This document shows positions 1-7,796 of a DNA stretch of 53,159 nt, in pieces (within the stretch, counting starts at the first letter, position 1; each line of letters begins with the position of its first letter). The notes under the pieces were generated by a model. That model searched no databases. It was not told the origin of the DNA and was given only the letters and a program-made list of their open reading frames with translations. A program made the position numbers and the translations under genes. The DNA is from CAZXEJ01 sp964639895 (GTDB lineage Bacteria > Desulfobacterota_D > UBA1144 > Nemesobacterales > JADFKM01): assembly GCA_964639895.1 (NCBI GenBank), contig CAZXEJ010000012.1, positions 1 through 53,159 on the forward strand, given 5' to 3'.

Positions 1-1008
1 AACTTCCCTCCCTTCTGCGTCGGCGAGACCAGCTTCCGCCTGGGCCCCGGCAGGCGCGAGATAGGGCACGGCCACCTGGCCGAGCGGGCCATTCAGTGTG
101 TGCTTCCCGACAAGGAGGCCTTCCCCTACACGATCCGGATAGTGTCCGACATACTGGAATCGAACGGCTCGTCGTCGATGGCCACCGTCTGCGGCGCGTC
201 TCTCTCGCTCATGGATGCGGGCGTACCCATCAAGGCCCCGGTGGCGGGGATCGCGATGGGTCTCATCAAGGAGGACGACCAGTTCGTCATCCTGACCGAC
301 ATCCTGGGTGACGAGGACCAGTTGGGCGACATGGACTTCAAGGTCGCCGGTACGGCCGGGGGCGTGACGGCGTTGCAGATGGACATCAAGGTCTCGGGCA
401 TAACGGAGGCCATGCTCACGCGCGCCCTTGAGCAGGCGCACGAGGCCCGGCTCTACGTGCTCGAGAAGATGAGGGAGATAATCGATGCTCCGCGCAGCGA
501 CATCTCGCCCTACGCGCCCAAGATAGTGAGCTTCAAGATAAAGCCCGAGAAGATAAAGGACGTCATAGGTCCGGGCGGCAAGGTCATAAAGAAGATCATA
601 GAGGAGACGGGCGTCGTCATAGACGTACAGGACGACGGTACGGTGACTATAGCCTCCCCGGACGGCCCCTCGTGCGAGAGGGCCCGCGCCATCGTGGAGG
701 ATCTGGTGCGCGAGGCCGAGCCCGGCAAGGTCTACCTGGGCAAGGTGAAGCGCATCCTCGATTTCGGCGCCATCGTAGAGCTGTTCAACGGCGTTGACGG
801 CCTTCTGCACATCTCCGAGCTCGCCCCGCGACGTGTGCGCGCCGTGAGCGACATCTTGAAGGAAGGGGATGAAGTGCTGGTCAAATGCCTCAGCGTGGAG
901 AAGGACGGCAAGATAAGGCTGAGCCGCAAGGAGGCACTGAGCGAGAACATAGACGACTACAGGAAGAAGACCGCCGAGAAGGAGCCCGTCCCGAAGGGTG
1001 GTTCCTGA
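1..1008 (+). CDS. pnp: Polynucleotide phosphorylase, C-terminal part (5' end outside window)
   Basis: Phosphorolytic 3'-5' exoribonuclease of RNA turnover, normally a cytoplasmic trimer. The frame is open from base 1, so the N-terminal half lies upstream of the window. The visible part holds the second RNase PH-like core (FCVGETSFRLGPGRREIGHG near the start, then GDEDQLGDMDFKVAGT), a KH domain with the GPGG loop (about codons 176-240; VIGPGGKVIKKI), and an S1 RNA-binding domain (about codons 240-310; GKVKRILDFGAIVE, DGLLHISEL). A short charged tail follows. This is the complete C-terminal layout of the family. The family is usually downstream of rpsO, which would lie outside the window. The stop is followed by a GC-rich hairpin and then miaA, 75 nt away. 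Confidence 0.97.
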   Translation, partial: NFPPFCVGETSFRLGPGRREIGHGHLAERAIQCVLPDKEAFPYTIRIVSDILESNGSSSMATVCGASLSLMDAGVPIKAPVAGIAMGLIKEDDQFVILTDILGDEDQLGDMDFKVAGTAGGVTALQMDIKVSGITEAMLTRALEQAHEARLYVLEKMREIIDAPRSDISPYAPKIVSFKIKPEKIKDVIGPGGKVIKKIIEETGVVIDVQDDGTVTIASPDGPSCERARAIVEDLVREAEPGKVYLGKVKRILDFGAIVELFNGVDGLLHISELAPRRVRAVSDILKEGDEVLVKCLSVEKDGKIRLSRKEALSENIDDYRKKTAEKEPVPKGGS

Positions 1009-1022
1009 GCCGAGCCGGCTGG

Positions 1023-1046
1023 ACGGTCCCCGAACGAGGGGCCCGT
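1023..1046 (+). terminator. GC-rich hairpin after pnp, no U-tract
   Basis: Fifteen bases after the pnp stop, ACGG-T-CCCC pairs with GGGG-C-CCGT around the loop GAACGA: eight base pairs with one internal mismatch. No run of T follows. It may be an mRNA 3'-end stabiliser or a weak terminator rather than a classical intrinsic terminator. Confidence 0.4.
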
Positions 1047-1083
1047 TCCCGGCCGACCCCCCGCGTGTTCCTTATCTCGTCAG

Positions 1084-2028
1084 TTGCAGCACGAAGGACC
1101 TAAAATCATAGCTGTTCTCGGCCCCACGGCCTCCGGCAAGAGCGCCCTCGCCCTCGATCTAGCCCGAGCGCTGGGTCTCGAGGTGGTAAGCGCCGATTCG
1201 CTCCAGGTATACAAGTACCTCGACATAGGCACCTCGAAGCCTCCCCCGTCGGTACGGGCCGAAGTACCCCACCACATGCTCGACCTCGTCGAACCCGACC
1301 GTCCCTACAACGCGGGCCTCTACAGACGAGACGCCGAGCGCGTGCTCGACGACGCGGCGGCCCGCGGCAGGGATGTTGTGCTCGTAGGGGGGACGTTCCT
1401 CTACGTGCGCGTCCTGCTCCACGGCATAATAGAGGGGATCCCCGCCTTCGATGACGTACGACGGGAGCTCGATCGGGAACGCGCCGAGCGGGGTACGGCC
1501 GCCCTTTACGAGGAGCTGCGCCGCATCGATCCCGAGGCCGCCGCAGCCATCCACCCCAACGACTACGTGCGCATACAGCGCGCACTCGAGGTATACCGCG
1601 CAACGGGCCTCAGGATGTCGGACCTGAGAAGGCGCCACGGTTTCAGAACGGTGCGCTACGACGTGCTTAAGATCGCCCTCGCCGTCGAGCCCCCCCGCCT
1701 CAGGGAGTCGATCGAACGAAGGACGCGTCGCATGGTGGAGCAGGGCCTGGTCGACGAGGTGAAGTCCATTCTGGATATGGGGTACGACGCCCGGCTGAAG
1801 CCGCTCCGCTCCATAGGGTACAAAGAAGTCGTCTCTCATCTGAGGGGTGAGGTGACGCTCGAGAGGGCCGTCGAACTCATTGGGCGCAACACGTGGCGCT
1901 ACGCGCGCAGGCAGATGACGTGGCTGCGCAAGGAGCCCGACCTCGTCTGGGTCGACCCGGACGAGGAGAGGGATCGCGTGATAGCGCTTGCGGGTCGGTT
2001 CCTGGAGAGGCGGGCGGGTCATCTCTGA
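1084..2028 (+). CDS. miaA: tRNA dimethylallyltransferase (MiaA)
   Basis: Transfers a dimethylallyl group from DMAPP to N6 of A37 in tRNAs that read UNN codons, improving decoding. The 314-residue product is the usual length. A P-loop GPTASGKS lies at residues 13-20, followed by the family motifs SADSLQVYK, DIGTSKP, VGGTFLYVR, and R-I-Q-R-A-L-E-V near residue 165. The C-terminal segment YARRQMTWLRK is also typical. The only suitable start is TTG at 1084, placed 7 residues before the conserved KIIAVLGPT. No clear Shine-Dalgarno sequence precedes it, so expression may depend on read-through from pnp. It is followed by over 1 kb without a gene. Confidence 0.96.
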   Translation: MQHEGPKIIAVLGPTASGKSALALDLARALGLEVVSADSLQVYKYLDIGTSKPPPSVRAEVPHHMLDLVEPDRPYNAGLYRRDAERVLDDAAARGRDVVLVGGTFLYVRVLLHGIIEGIPAFDDVRRELDRERAERGTAALYEELRRIDPEAAAAIHPNDYVRIQRALEVYRATGLRMSDLRRRHGFRTVRYDVLKIALAVEPPRLRESIERRTRRMVEQGLVDEVKSILDMGYDARLKPLRSIGYKEVVSHLRGEVTLERAVELIGRNTWRYARRQMTWLRKEPDLVWVDPDEERDRVIALAGRFLERRAGHL

Positions 2029-3121
2029 GCGCGCATCCGGTGAATGCTCTGACGACGTTCTGGCACGGGGCTGTGGTACCTTCGCCGTCCATCCGCGCCG
2101 TGCGGCTCGGTGCCCCTCAGAGGGGCTCGGTAGTCGAGGAAACGCCCCATCCCATCTCTTGTGGAACCCGTAAAACGGCGCCCCTTACTTGTCACGCCTG
2201 TGCCGATCCCGCCCGACCCGACGCATAGCACCCGGCAGCCGTGTTCTGCAACTTACCCATGCGACTCCGCCCCGCCGTGCCCGTCGAATCACCGTCTGCG
2301 CCCTACCTCACTGGTCGTCTTCGTCTGAGCGTCCGTCGCCCTGGGTGCGGTTCCGGCCTGCCGGACCGCACGTCCTGTGACGCCCCGCTCTTGACGCCTC
2401 CTTGGACGGCACGCCGCGGCCTGCTGTTTTCGCGTAACCCTGAGGGTGCCACCGGCCACACCCCCTCTCACATCCTGAGGCTTATGGAAGCCGCCCCGGC
2501 ATCCCTATCCGCGCCACGAGGTAGCGTTCCTTACACAACGTGGACGCCCCGAGGTAGTCCAGGGGATGTGCCGTTCCACCGATACCCTCGCTGCCGGCGA
2601 GAACCGGTACCGCGCGCGGAGTGCCGCAGCGCTGCGTAGTCGCCCCTTTCCCCATGATGCGCGCGTTTTTCTCCCTTTCTACTAAGGCCGTGTGCTCACA
2701 CCCCCCGCCAGCCGTACCCACCCCTCTCAACGGTCTCTGCACCCGGTCAGGGGACGCGCGTGTATCACCCCTGCATGGTACCGAGGCCCGGTTGCCGGCT
2801 TGCGCAACCGAGTGCTCCTACCGTGCATGAGGGTGTCTTGGGTGCTTGCCCTGCTCGTTCCGGCCCCCTGAAGCGGGAATGTCCGTATTGTTGCTGTCTG
2901 GGAGGCGCTGGTGGGAAGAGCTGCTGCCAGGCGCCCCTGTGCAGCCCGCGTGGCCCCTTTCCAGAGGTGCAGCCCCGCCGTGGGTCTGGGAGGCGTATGT
3001 GGCATGTGAAATGCGAGGCAATGAACGGAGGAGAGATCCTATCAGGGGGGAAAGTGGGGGGGCCGCGCCCCGCGCGCGTAAGCATTCGCGACGGCCAAGA
3101 GTATGGTGGCGGTGGCGGCCG
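2029..3121. other. Spacer of 1.09 kb without a credible gene
   Basis: This lies between the convergent miaA (plus) and TPR gene (minus). Open frames here are short, proline/arginine/cysteine-rich and match no family I recognise; they lack the codon pattern of the neighbours. The plus strand is C-rich and G-poor in its first half: 25 C against 14 G in 2281-2340, and 25 C against 15 G in 2161-2220. A strong hairpin lies at 2345-2371. I see no tRNA, ncRNA hallmark, insertion-sequence end or repeat array. Confidence 0.6.
2345..2371. repeat. Inverted repeat / hairpin in the spacer
   Basis: GTGCGG-T-TCCGG at 2345-2356 is complementary to CCGGACCGCAC at 2361-2371, with one bulged T: an 11-pair stem with a short C-C-T-G loop. 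No T-run follows, so it is not a standard terminator. It could be a processing site or simply chance in GC-rich DNA. Confidence 0.45.
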
Positions 3122-3745
3122 CTACATCACTTCTAGCAGGTCGGTGTAGATGGAGGTCGCCTTATCCGTGCGTCCGATCTTCTCGTAGGCCATGCCCAGG
3201 TGTATGCGGGCCTGCTTGGCGAAGAACGAATCCCTGCTCGATATGGACTCCAGATAGCGTATGGCCTCGTCCCAGCGTCCCATGTTGAAGTAGGCCAGCC
3301 CTACGTGCAGGACGGCGGCCTCATAGAGGGTCGATTCCTTGTCGGCATCGGCGAGGAAACTCCGTAGCTCCTCAATGGCTTTGTCGTAGTTGCCCGCCTT
3401 GAAGGCGTATAGCCCCGCCCAGTAGCGAGCCAGAGCCGATGCCCGGCTGCCGTCGTATGCCGCTGCGATGGATTCGAGCTTGGAGACGGCCTCGTCCAGC
3501 TCGGCCTTCCCGGCCCCATCGGCGTACTGGCGCAGCACATTGGCCAGCTTGGCGTTGGCCTCCATCTCGCGGCGCTCGCTTCGTTGCGAAGTGACGATAC
3601 CTATGCCGAGCGTGAGCAGGACGGCCGCCAGCGCGAGTATCACGTGCACGTAGTATTCCTGGAGCCAATCGACCGCCTTGGCTACGGCGTCGGCGAACCT
3701 GTCGGGCTTCTTTAGCTCTTTGCGCGTGAACGTGACCTTGGCCAT
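3122..3745 (-). CDS. Membrane-anchored tetratricopeptide-repeat protein (YfgM-like)
   Basis: 207 residues. After a charged, basic N-terminus (about 32 residues) comes one transmembrane helix (about 33-52, VHVILALAAVLLTLGIGIV). A soluble helical region with TPR-like repeats follows (about 105-207; ALARYWAGLYAFKAGNYDKA, FNMGRWDEAIRYL, HLGMAYEKIGRTDKA). The topology matches the YfgM/TPR_21 family, whose E. coli member attaches to SecYEG and periplasmic chaperones; function here is inferred. The start is the ATG at 3745. A -10 box TATAAT lies only 6 nt upstream, so longer versions starting before it would precede the transcript, and the mRNA is probably leaderless. It is a single gene, divergent from nfeD across a 129-nt region. 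Confidence 0.8.
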   Translation of the reverse strand: MAKVTFTRKELKKPDRFADAVAKAVDWLQEYYVHVILALAAVLLTLGIGIVTSQRSERREMEANAKLANVLRQYADGAGKAELDEAVSKLESIAAAYDGSRASALARYWAGLYAFKAGNYDKAIEELRSFLADADKESTLYEAAVLHVGLAYFNMGRWDEAIRYLESISSRDSFFAKQARIHLGMAYEKIGRTDKATSIYTDLLEVM

Positions 3746-3751
3746 GGGAGC

Positions 3752-3779
3752 ATTATAATCGCTCGTCCGCAAAAGTAAA
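3752..3779 (-). promoter_or_regulatory. Candidate promoter of the TPR gene, leaderless type
   Basis: On the minus strand TTTACT (3779-3774), a 16-nt spacer, then a perfect TATAAT (3757-3752). The ATG follows 6 nt after the -10 box, so transcription would start at or very near the A of ATG. Confidence 0.55.
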
Positions 3780-3829
3780 TATCGGTGCTTCGGCGCCGCG
3801 TGCACCACTTAGCCCCCGGTGCCGGCGAC

Positions 3830-3858
3830 TTGCCGTAGGGCGGCGTTGGGGCTACAAT
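3830..3858 (+). promoter_or_regulatory. Candidate sigma-70 promoter of the nfeD operon
   Basis: TTGCCG (3830-3835), 17-nt spacer, TACAAT (3853-3858). The ATG of nfeD is at 3875, giving an expected leader of about 9-10 nt without a Shine-Dalgarno sequence. Confidence 0.55.
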
Positions 3859-3874
3859 AACAAGTGTCCCGACA

Positions 3875-5275
3875 ATGGTAGATCACATCCGAGCCCTATT
3901 CGTATCCCTTCTCGCTGCGTTCGTGCTCGGCGTCATCTCGGCTGCGGTGCTGGAGGCGGAACCAACGGCCCCTTCGAACTCCGCCCGCGTGGTGGTGGTG
4001 CTCACGGTTGACGGTACCATCAACCCGGCAGTCGTGGACTACCTGCGTGACGGGCTCAAGGAGGCGGCCGAGAGGGGGGCCGAGCTCATGGTTGTGGAGC
4101 TCGATACCCCCGGAGGGCTGCTCACTTCCACCCAGGATATAGTGAAATTGCTGCTCAATTCCTCCGTTCCCGTTGCGGTCTACGTCTCGCCCAGCGGCGC
4201 AACGGCTGCGTCGGCGGGGGTTTTCATCACATTGGCCGCCAACATAGCCGCCATGGCCGACGGCACCAGCATCGGGGCCGCACACCCCGTGGTGATAGGT
4301 CCCCAGGGCCGTTCGCCCTTCGCTCCCGGGGAGGGCGGAAAGAAGGACGCCGAGCCCGAGTCCAAGGGTAGAGGCGGGAGAGGGGCCGAAGAGATAATGG
4401 GTGAAAAGATAGAGAACTTCGCCGCCTCCTTCATCAAGGGGATAGCCGAGAAGAGGAAGCGCAACGTCGAGTGGGCGCTCGAGGCCGTAAGGAAGAGCGC
4501 CTCCATAACGGCGAGAGAGGCTCTGGAGAAGGGTGTGGTCGACCTCGTGGTGCCCGATCTTGCGACGTTGCTCGAGCGCGTGGACGGCAAAGAAGTGGAG
4601 GTGGACGGCCGCACCGTGCGGTTGAGGACGCGGGGCGCTCTTGTGGAGCGGCTAGAGATGAACACCAAACAGAAGCTGGTGGACTTGCTCAGCAACCCCA
4701 ACATCGCGTTCCTCCTGCTCTCGCTCGGGTCTCTGGGCCTCACGATGGAGGTGCTCAAGCCGGGCATGGTGTTCCCCGGCGTGTTCGGGGCCATCTGCTT
4801 CATAACGGGCTGCGTCTCGCTGCAGATACTGCCCTTCAACTACGCCGGCCTCGCCCTGCTCATACTGGCGCTCGCTCTGTTCGTGGCCGAGATATATGTG
4901 ACCAGTTACGGACTGCTCACGGTGGGAGGTCTCGTGAGCTTCATCCTGGGCGGGGTGCTGCTGTTCCGCACTCCCGAGGCCGACCTCCGGGTGAGTTGGG
5001 ACATGCTGCTCAGCTCGGCCGCAGCCGTGGGGTTGTTCTTTGCTTTTGTGGCCTATTTCCTGTTCCGTGCCCAGCGCCTCGAGCCGGCCACGGGTGTCGA
5101 AAGCCTCATCGGCCAGCACGGTACGGCCATCACCGACATCGCCGGCGAGGGCAAGGTGTTCGTCTCCGGGGAGTACTGGGACGCGGTGTGCGGTGATACT
5201 ATTAATAAGGGTGATGAGGTGGTCGTGGTGGGGATGGAGCGGGGAATGAGGCTCAGAGTGAGGAAGGCGGAGTAG
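3875..5275 (+). CDS. NfeD-family membrane serine protease (ClpP-class, stomatin operon partner)
   Basis: 466 residues. The N-terminal signal/anchor (about 7-27) is followed by a ClpP-like domain (about 38-240). It shows the catalytic Ser113 in SGATAASAG and Lys178 in GEKIENF, the Ser-Lys dyad known from archaeal PH1510. A Gly/Lys/Glu-rich linker of about 30 residues (145-175) is inserted between them. Four or so membrane helices follow (about 275-400; FLLLSLGSLGLTMEVLKPG is a family hallmark). A C-terminal OB-fold NfeD domain ends the protein (about 405-466; GTAITDIAGEGKVFVSGEYW). Archaeal homologues cut the C-terminus of their stomatin partner, and the next gene is indeed a slipin. It opens a tightly packed run through to 11770. 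Confidence 0.92.
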   Translation: MVDHIRALFVSLLAAFVLGVISAAVLEAEPTAPSNSARVVVVLTVDGTINPAVVDYLRDGLKEAAERGAELMVVELDTPGGLLTSTQDIVKLLLNSSVPVAVYVSPSGATAASAGVFITLAANIAAMADGTSIGAAHPVVIGPQGRSPFAPGEGGKKDAEPESKGRGGRGAEEIMGEKIENFAASFIKGIAEKRKRNVEWALEAVRKSASITAREALEKGVVDLVVPDLATLLERVDGKEVEVDGRTVRLRTRGALVERLEMNTKQKLVDLLSNPNIAFLLLSLGSLGLTMEVLKPGMVFPGVFGAICFITGCVSLQILPFNYAGLALLILALALFVAEIYVTSYGLLTVGGLVSFILGGVLLFRTPEADLRVSWDMLLSSAAAVGLFFAFVAYFLFRAQRLEPATGVESLIGQHGTAITDIAGEGKVFVSGEYWDAVCGDTINKGDEVVVVGMERGMRLRVRKAE

Positions 5276-5298
5276 AATCAACGTTCGGAGGTGTGGTG

Positions 5299-6096
5299 AT
5301 GCCGGTCATATTGGTGCTGGGAATATTCATCGTTATCCTGTTCTCCGGTATAAGGGTGCTCAACGAGTACGAGCGGGGAGTGGTGTTCAGGTTGGGAAGG
5401 GTGCTGGCACCGCGCGGACCGGGGCTCACGTGGATAATTCCCGGGATAGACAAGATGGTCCGCGTGAGCCTGAGGGTGATAACGATGGACGTCCCGCCCC
5501 AGGACGTCATAACGAAAGACAACGTCTCGGTCAAGGTTAACGCCGTGGTCTACTTCAAGGTGGTCAATCCGGTGAGCGCCGTGATCCAGGTGGAGAACTA
5601 CCTCTACGCCACCTCCCAGCTCGCCCAGACGACTCTGAGAAGCGTGCTCGGTCAGGTCGAGCTCGACCAGCTTCTCTCGGAGCGCGAGCATCTGAACGTG
5701 CAGCTCCAGGAGGTGCTCGACAAGCATACCGATCCGTGGGGGATAAAGGTGACGCTCGTCGAGCTCAAGTACGTCGATCTGCCGCAGGAGATGCAGCGCG
5801 CCATGGCCAAGCAGGCCGAGGCCGAGCGCGAGCGCCGGGCCAAGGTGATAAACGCCGAGGGCGAATTCCAGGCCTCGGCCAGGCTGTCGGAGGCCTCCGA
5901 CATCCTTGCCAAGAACCCCGTGGCCGTGCAGCTCCGCTACCTTCAGACACTTACCGAGATAGCGACGGAGAAGAACTCCACGGTGATCTTCCCACTGCCC
6001 ATCGACATATTGAAGCCCTTCTACGAAATGCAGTTCTCAAGAACCGAACGGGCCAAGAACGAAGCCGTAGCAGCCGGTGAGGTGAGCGAGGAGTAG
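5299..6096 (+). CDS. Slipin / stomatin-like SPFH-domain membrane protein
   Basis: 265 residues: an N-terminal hydrophobic anchor (about 1-20), then an SPFH/band-7 domain. Hallmarks are EYERGVVFRLGR, PGLTWIIPGID, MDVPPQDVITKDNVSVKV and VELKYVDLP, followed by an alanine/glutamate/arginine coiled-coil segment (MAKQAEAERERRAKVINAEGE). Such proteins form membrane rings that organise or restrain partner proteases; the NfeD partner is immediately upstream. The start is the ATG at 5299 because GGAGG (5287-5291) is 7 nt before it; the two in-frame GTGs just upstream (5293, 5296) are too close to that site. The next gene begins one base after the stop, implying co-transcription with the ABC transporter. 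Confidence 0.93.
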   Translation: MPVILVLGIFIVILFSGIRVLNEYERGVVFRLGRVLAPRGPGLTWIIPGIDKMVRVSLRVITMDVPPQDVITKDNVSVKVNAVVYFKVVNPVSAVIQVENYLYATSQLAQTTLRSVLGQVELDQLLSEREHLNVQLQEVLDKHTDPWGIKVTLVELKYVDLPQEMQRAMAKQAEAERERRAKVINAEGEFQASARLSEASDILAKNPVAVQLRYLQTLTEIATEKNSTVIFPLPIDILKPFYEMQFSRTERAKNEAVAAGEVSEE

Positions 6097-6097
6097 G

Positions 6098-7774
6098 GTG
6101 AGAATAGGTTCCGTTTTCACCCTCGCAGTGGTGTTCGTGCTGGGTGCCGTTCTCGCCGCAGGGTGCCGTTCCGGGGGAGAGGGGGCGGCGCAGGGAGAGG
6201 GCGGTGTCGAAGGGGCCTCCCCCGCAGCCGTCGCGGCCGAAGAGCCCGTAGACGGCGATTGGCTCATCTACAACCTGAGCGCCGAGCCCGCCACGTTGAA
6301 CCCCATCACGGCGACCGACGTCTACGAGAGCAGGGTCAACGGCGGAAACGTCTACGAGACGCTGCTTACGAGGGACAACGAGACGCTGGAGCTCAAGCCC
6401 CTGCTGGCCACGTCGTGGGAGATCTCGGACGACAAGCTCCGCTATACGTTCCATCTCCGACGCGGCGTCAAGTGGCACGACGGTGTTCCCTTCACCGCGC
6501 GTGACGTCGAGTTCTCGTTCCGTATGATAAAGGACCCGCGCGTGGACGCTCCCCATCTCAGGAACTACTACAAGGACGTGACCAGTGTGCGCGCCGTGGA
6601 CGACTATACGGTGGTATTCACCTACGCCCGGCCCTATTTCCTTGCGCTCGAGTTCTGCGGCGGTATGCCGATCGTACCCAAACACGTGTTCGAGAAGGGC
6701 GACTTCAACACCAACCCCGCCGGGCGCCACCCCATAGGGACCGGTCCCTACAGGTTCGTCAAGTGGAAGACGGGCCAAGAGATTGTGCTCGAGAGGAACC
6801 CCGACTACTGGGGCGAGAAGCCTCACATCGAGCGCATAGTATTCCGCATCATCACCGATTCGACCGTGGCCCTGGAACTGCTCAAGCAGGGAGGATTGGA
6901 TCTGATGGGGCTTACACCCATCCAGTGGACGCGCCAGACCGATACGCCCAATTTCAGGCGCAAGTTCAACAAATACAGCTACTTCACCCCCAACTACTCA
7001 TACATAGGGTGGAACATGCGAAGGCCCTACTTCTCGGACAGGCGCGTGCGAAGGGCCATGACCCATCTGGTCAACAGGAAACTGTTCCTCGAAAAGATAC
7101 TGTTCGGACAGGGCGCCGTCGTCACGAGCCCTTTCTACGTGAACAGCCCCGAATACGACCATGACATAAAGCCCCTGCCCTACGATCCCGCCTTGGCCAA
7201 GCGACTGCTCGACGAGGCGGGCTGGGTCGACAGCGACGGCGACGGCATCCGCGACCGCGACGGCGTGCCGTTCGAGTTCGAGTTCCTGCTGCCCAACGGC
7301 TCGGAGACGGGTGAGAAGATAGCCACGCTGCTCAAGGAGGAGCTGCGGCGTGTGGGCATAGTGATGAAGATCCGCAAGACCGAGTGGGCCGTTTTCACGC
7401 AGCGCCTGCGCGAGAGGAAGTTCGACGCCGTCACCCTGGGATGGAGCATGGGTGTTGAGACGGATCCCTACCAGATATGGCACTCCTCACAGGCCGAGAA
7501 GGGCTCGAACTTCGTCGGTTTCGTAAACGCCGAAGCCGACAGGCTTATCGAGCGTGCAAGGCGCGAGTTCGACCGCTCGAAGCGCATCGAGCTCTACCGA
7601 AGGTTTGCGCGCATCGTGCAAGAGGAGCAGCCCTATACGTTTCTGTTCTGCAACAAGTCGCTCGTCGCCGTGAGCAACCGCTTCCGCAACGTAAGGGTCT
7701 ACCCGCTGGGGCTCGACCCGCGTGAGTGGTACGTGCCCCTTCCGCTTCAGCGCTATGGGAGCGCCGCGCGCTGA
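6098..7774 (+). CDS. Peptide-type ABC transporter solute-binding lipoprotein (SBP family 5)
   Basis: 558 residues. A lipoprotein signal (about 1-23) with lipobox LAAGC puts the acylated Cys at 23. The mature protein shows family-5 signatures: EPATLNPIT, NVYETLLTRD, HLRRGVKWHDGVPFTARDV, PIGTGPYRFVKWK, and RRAMTHLVNRK. A DSDGDGIRDRDG segment, an EF-hand-like calcium-binding loop found in many family-5 proteins, lies near residue 380. Ligands in the family are oligopeptides, nickel chelates or sugars. The Yej-like permease beside it favours peptides, but the ligand cannot be read from sequence. Start GTG at 6098 is one base after the slipin stop. Components of the importer follow in order. Confidence 0.93.
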   Translation: MRIGSVFTLAVVFVLGAVLAAGCRSGGEGAAQGEGGVEGASPAAVAAEEPVDGDWLIYNLSAEPATLNPITATDVYESRVNGGNVYETLLTRDNETLELKPLLATSWEISDDKLRYTFHLRRGVKWHDGVPFTARDVEFSFRMIKDPRVDAPHLRNYYKDVTSVRAVDDYTVVFTYARPYFLALEFCGGMPIVPKHVFEKGDFNTNPAGRHPIGTGPYRFVKWKTGQEIVLERNPDYWGEKPHIERIVFRIITDSTVALELLKQGGLDLMGLTPIQWTRQTDTPNFRRKFNKYSYFTPNYSYIGWNMRRPYFSDRRVRRAMTHLVNRKLFLEKILFGQGAVVTSPFYVNSPEYDHDIKPLPYDPALAKRLLDEAGWVDSDGDGIRDRDGVPFEFEFLLPNGSETGEKIATLLKEELRRVGIVMKIRKTEWAVFTQRLRERKFDAVTLGWSMGVETDPYQIWHSSQAEKGSNFVGFVNAEADRLIERARREFDRSKRIELYRRFARIVQEEQPYTFLFCNKSLVAVSNRFRNVRVYPLGLDPREWYVPLPLQRYGSAAR

Positions 7775-7796
7775 AACAATCCGGACGTCCGTGACG

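Noticed and set aside
2241..2639. 132-codon plus-strand frame in the miaA spacer (also 2760-3149)
   Set aside because: Pro/Arg/Ser/Cys-rich composition, no ribosome-binding site, no resemblance to neighbours' codon use; not credible as genes.
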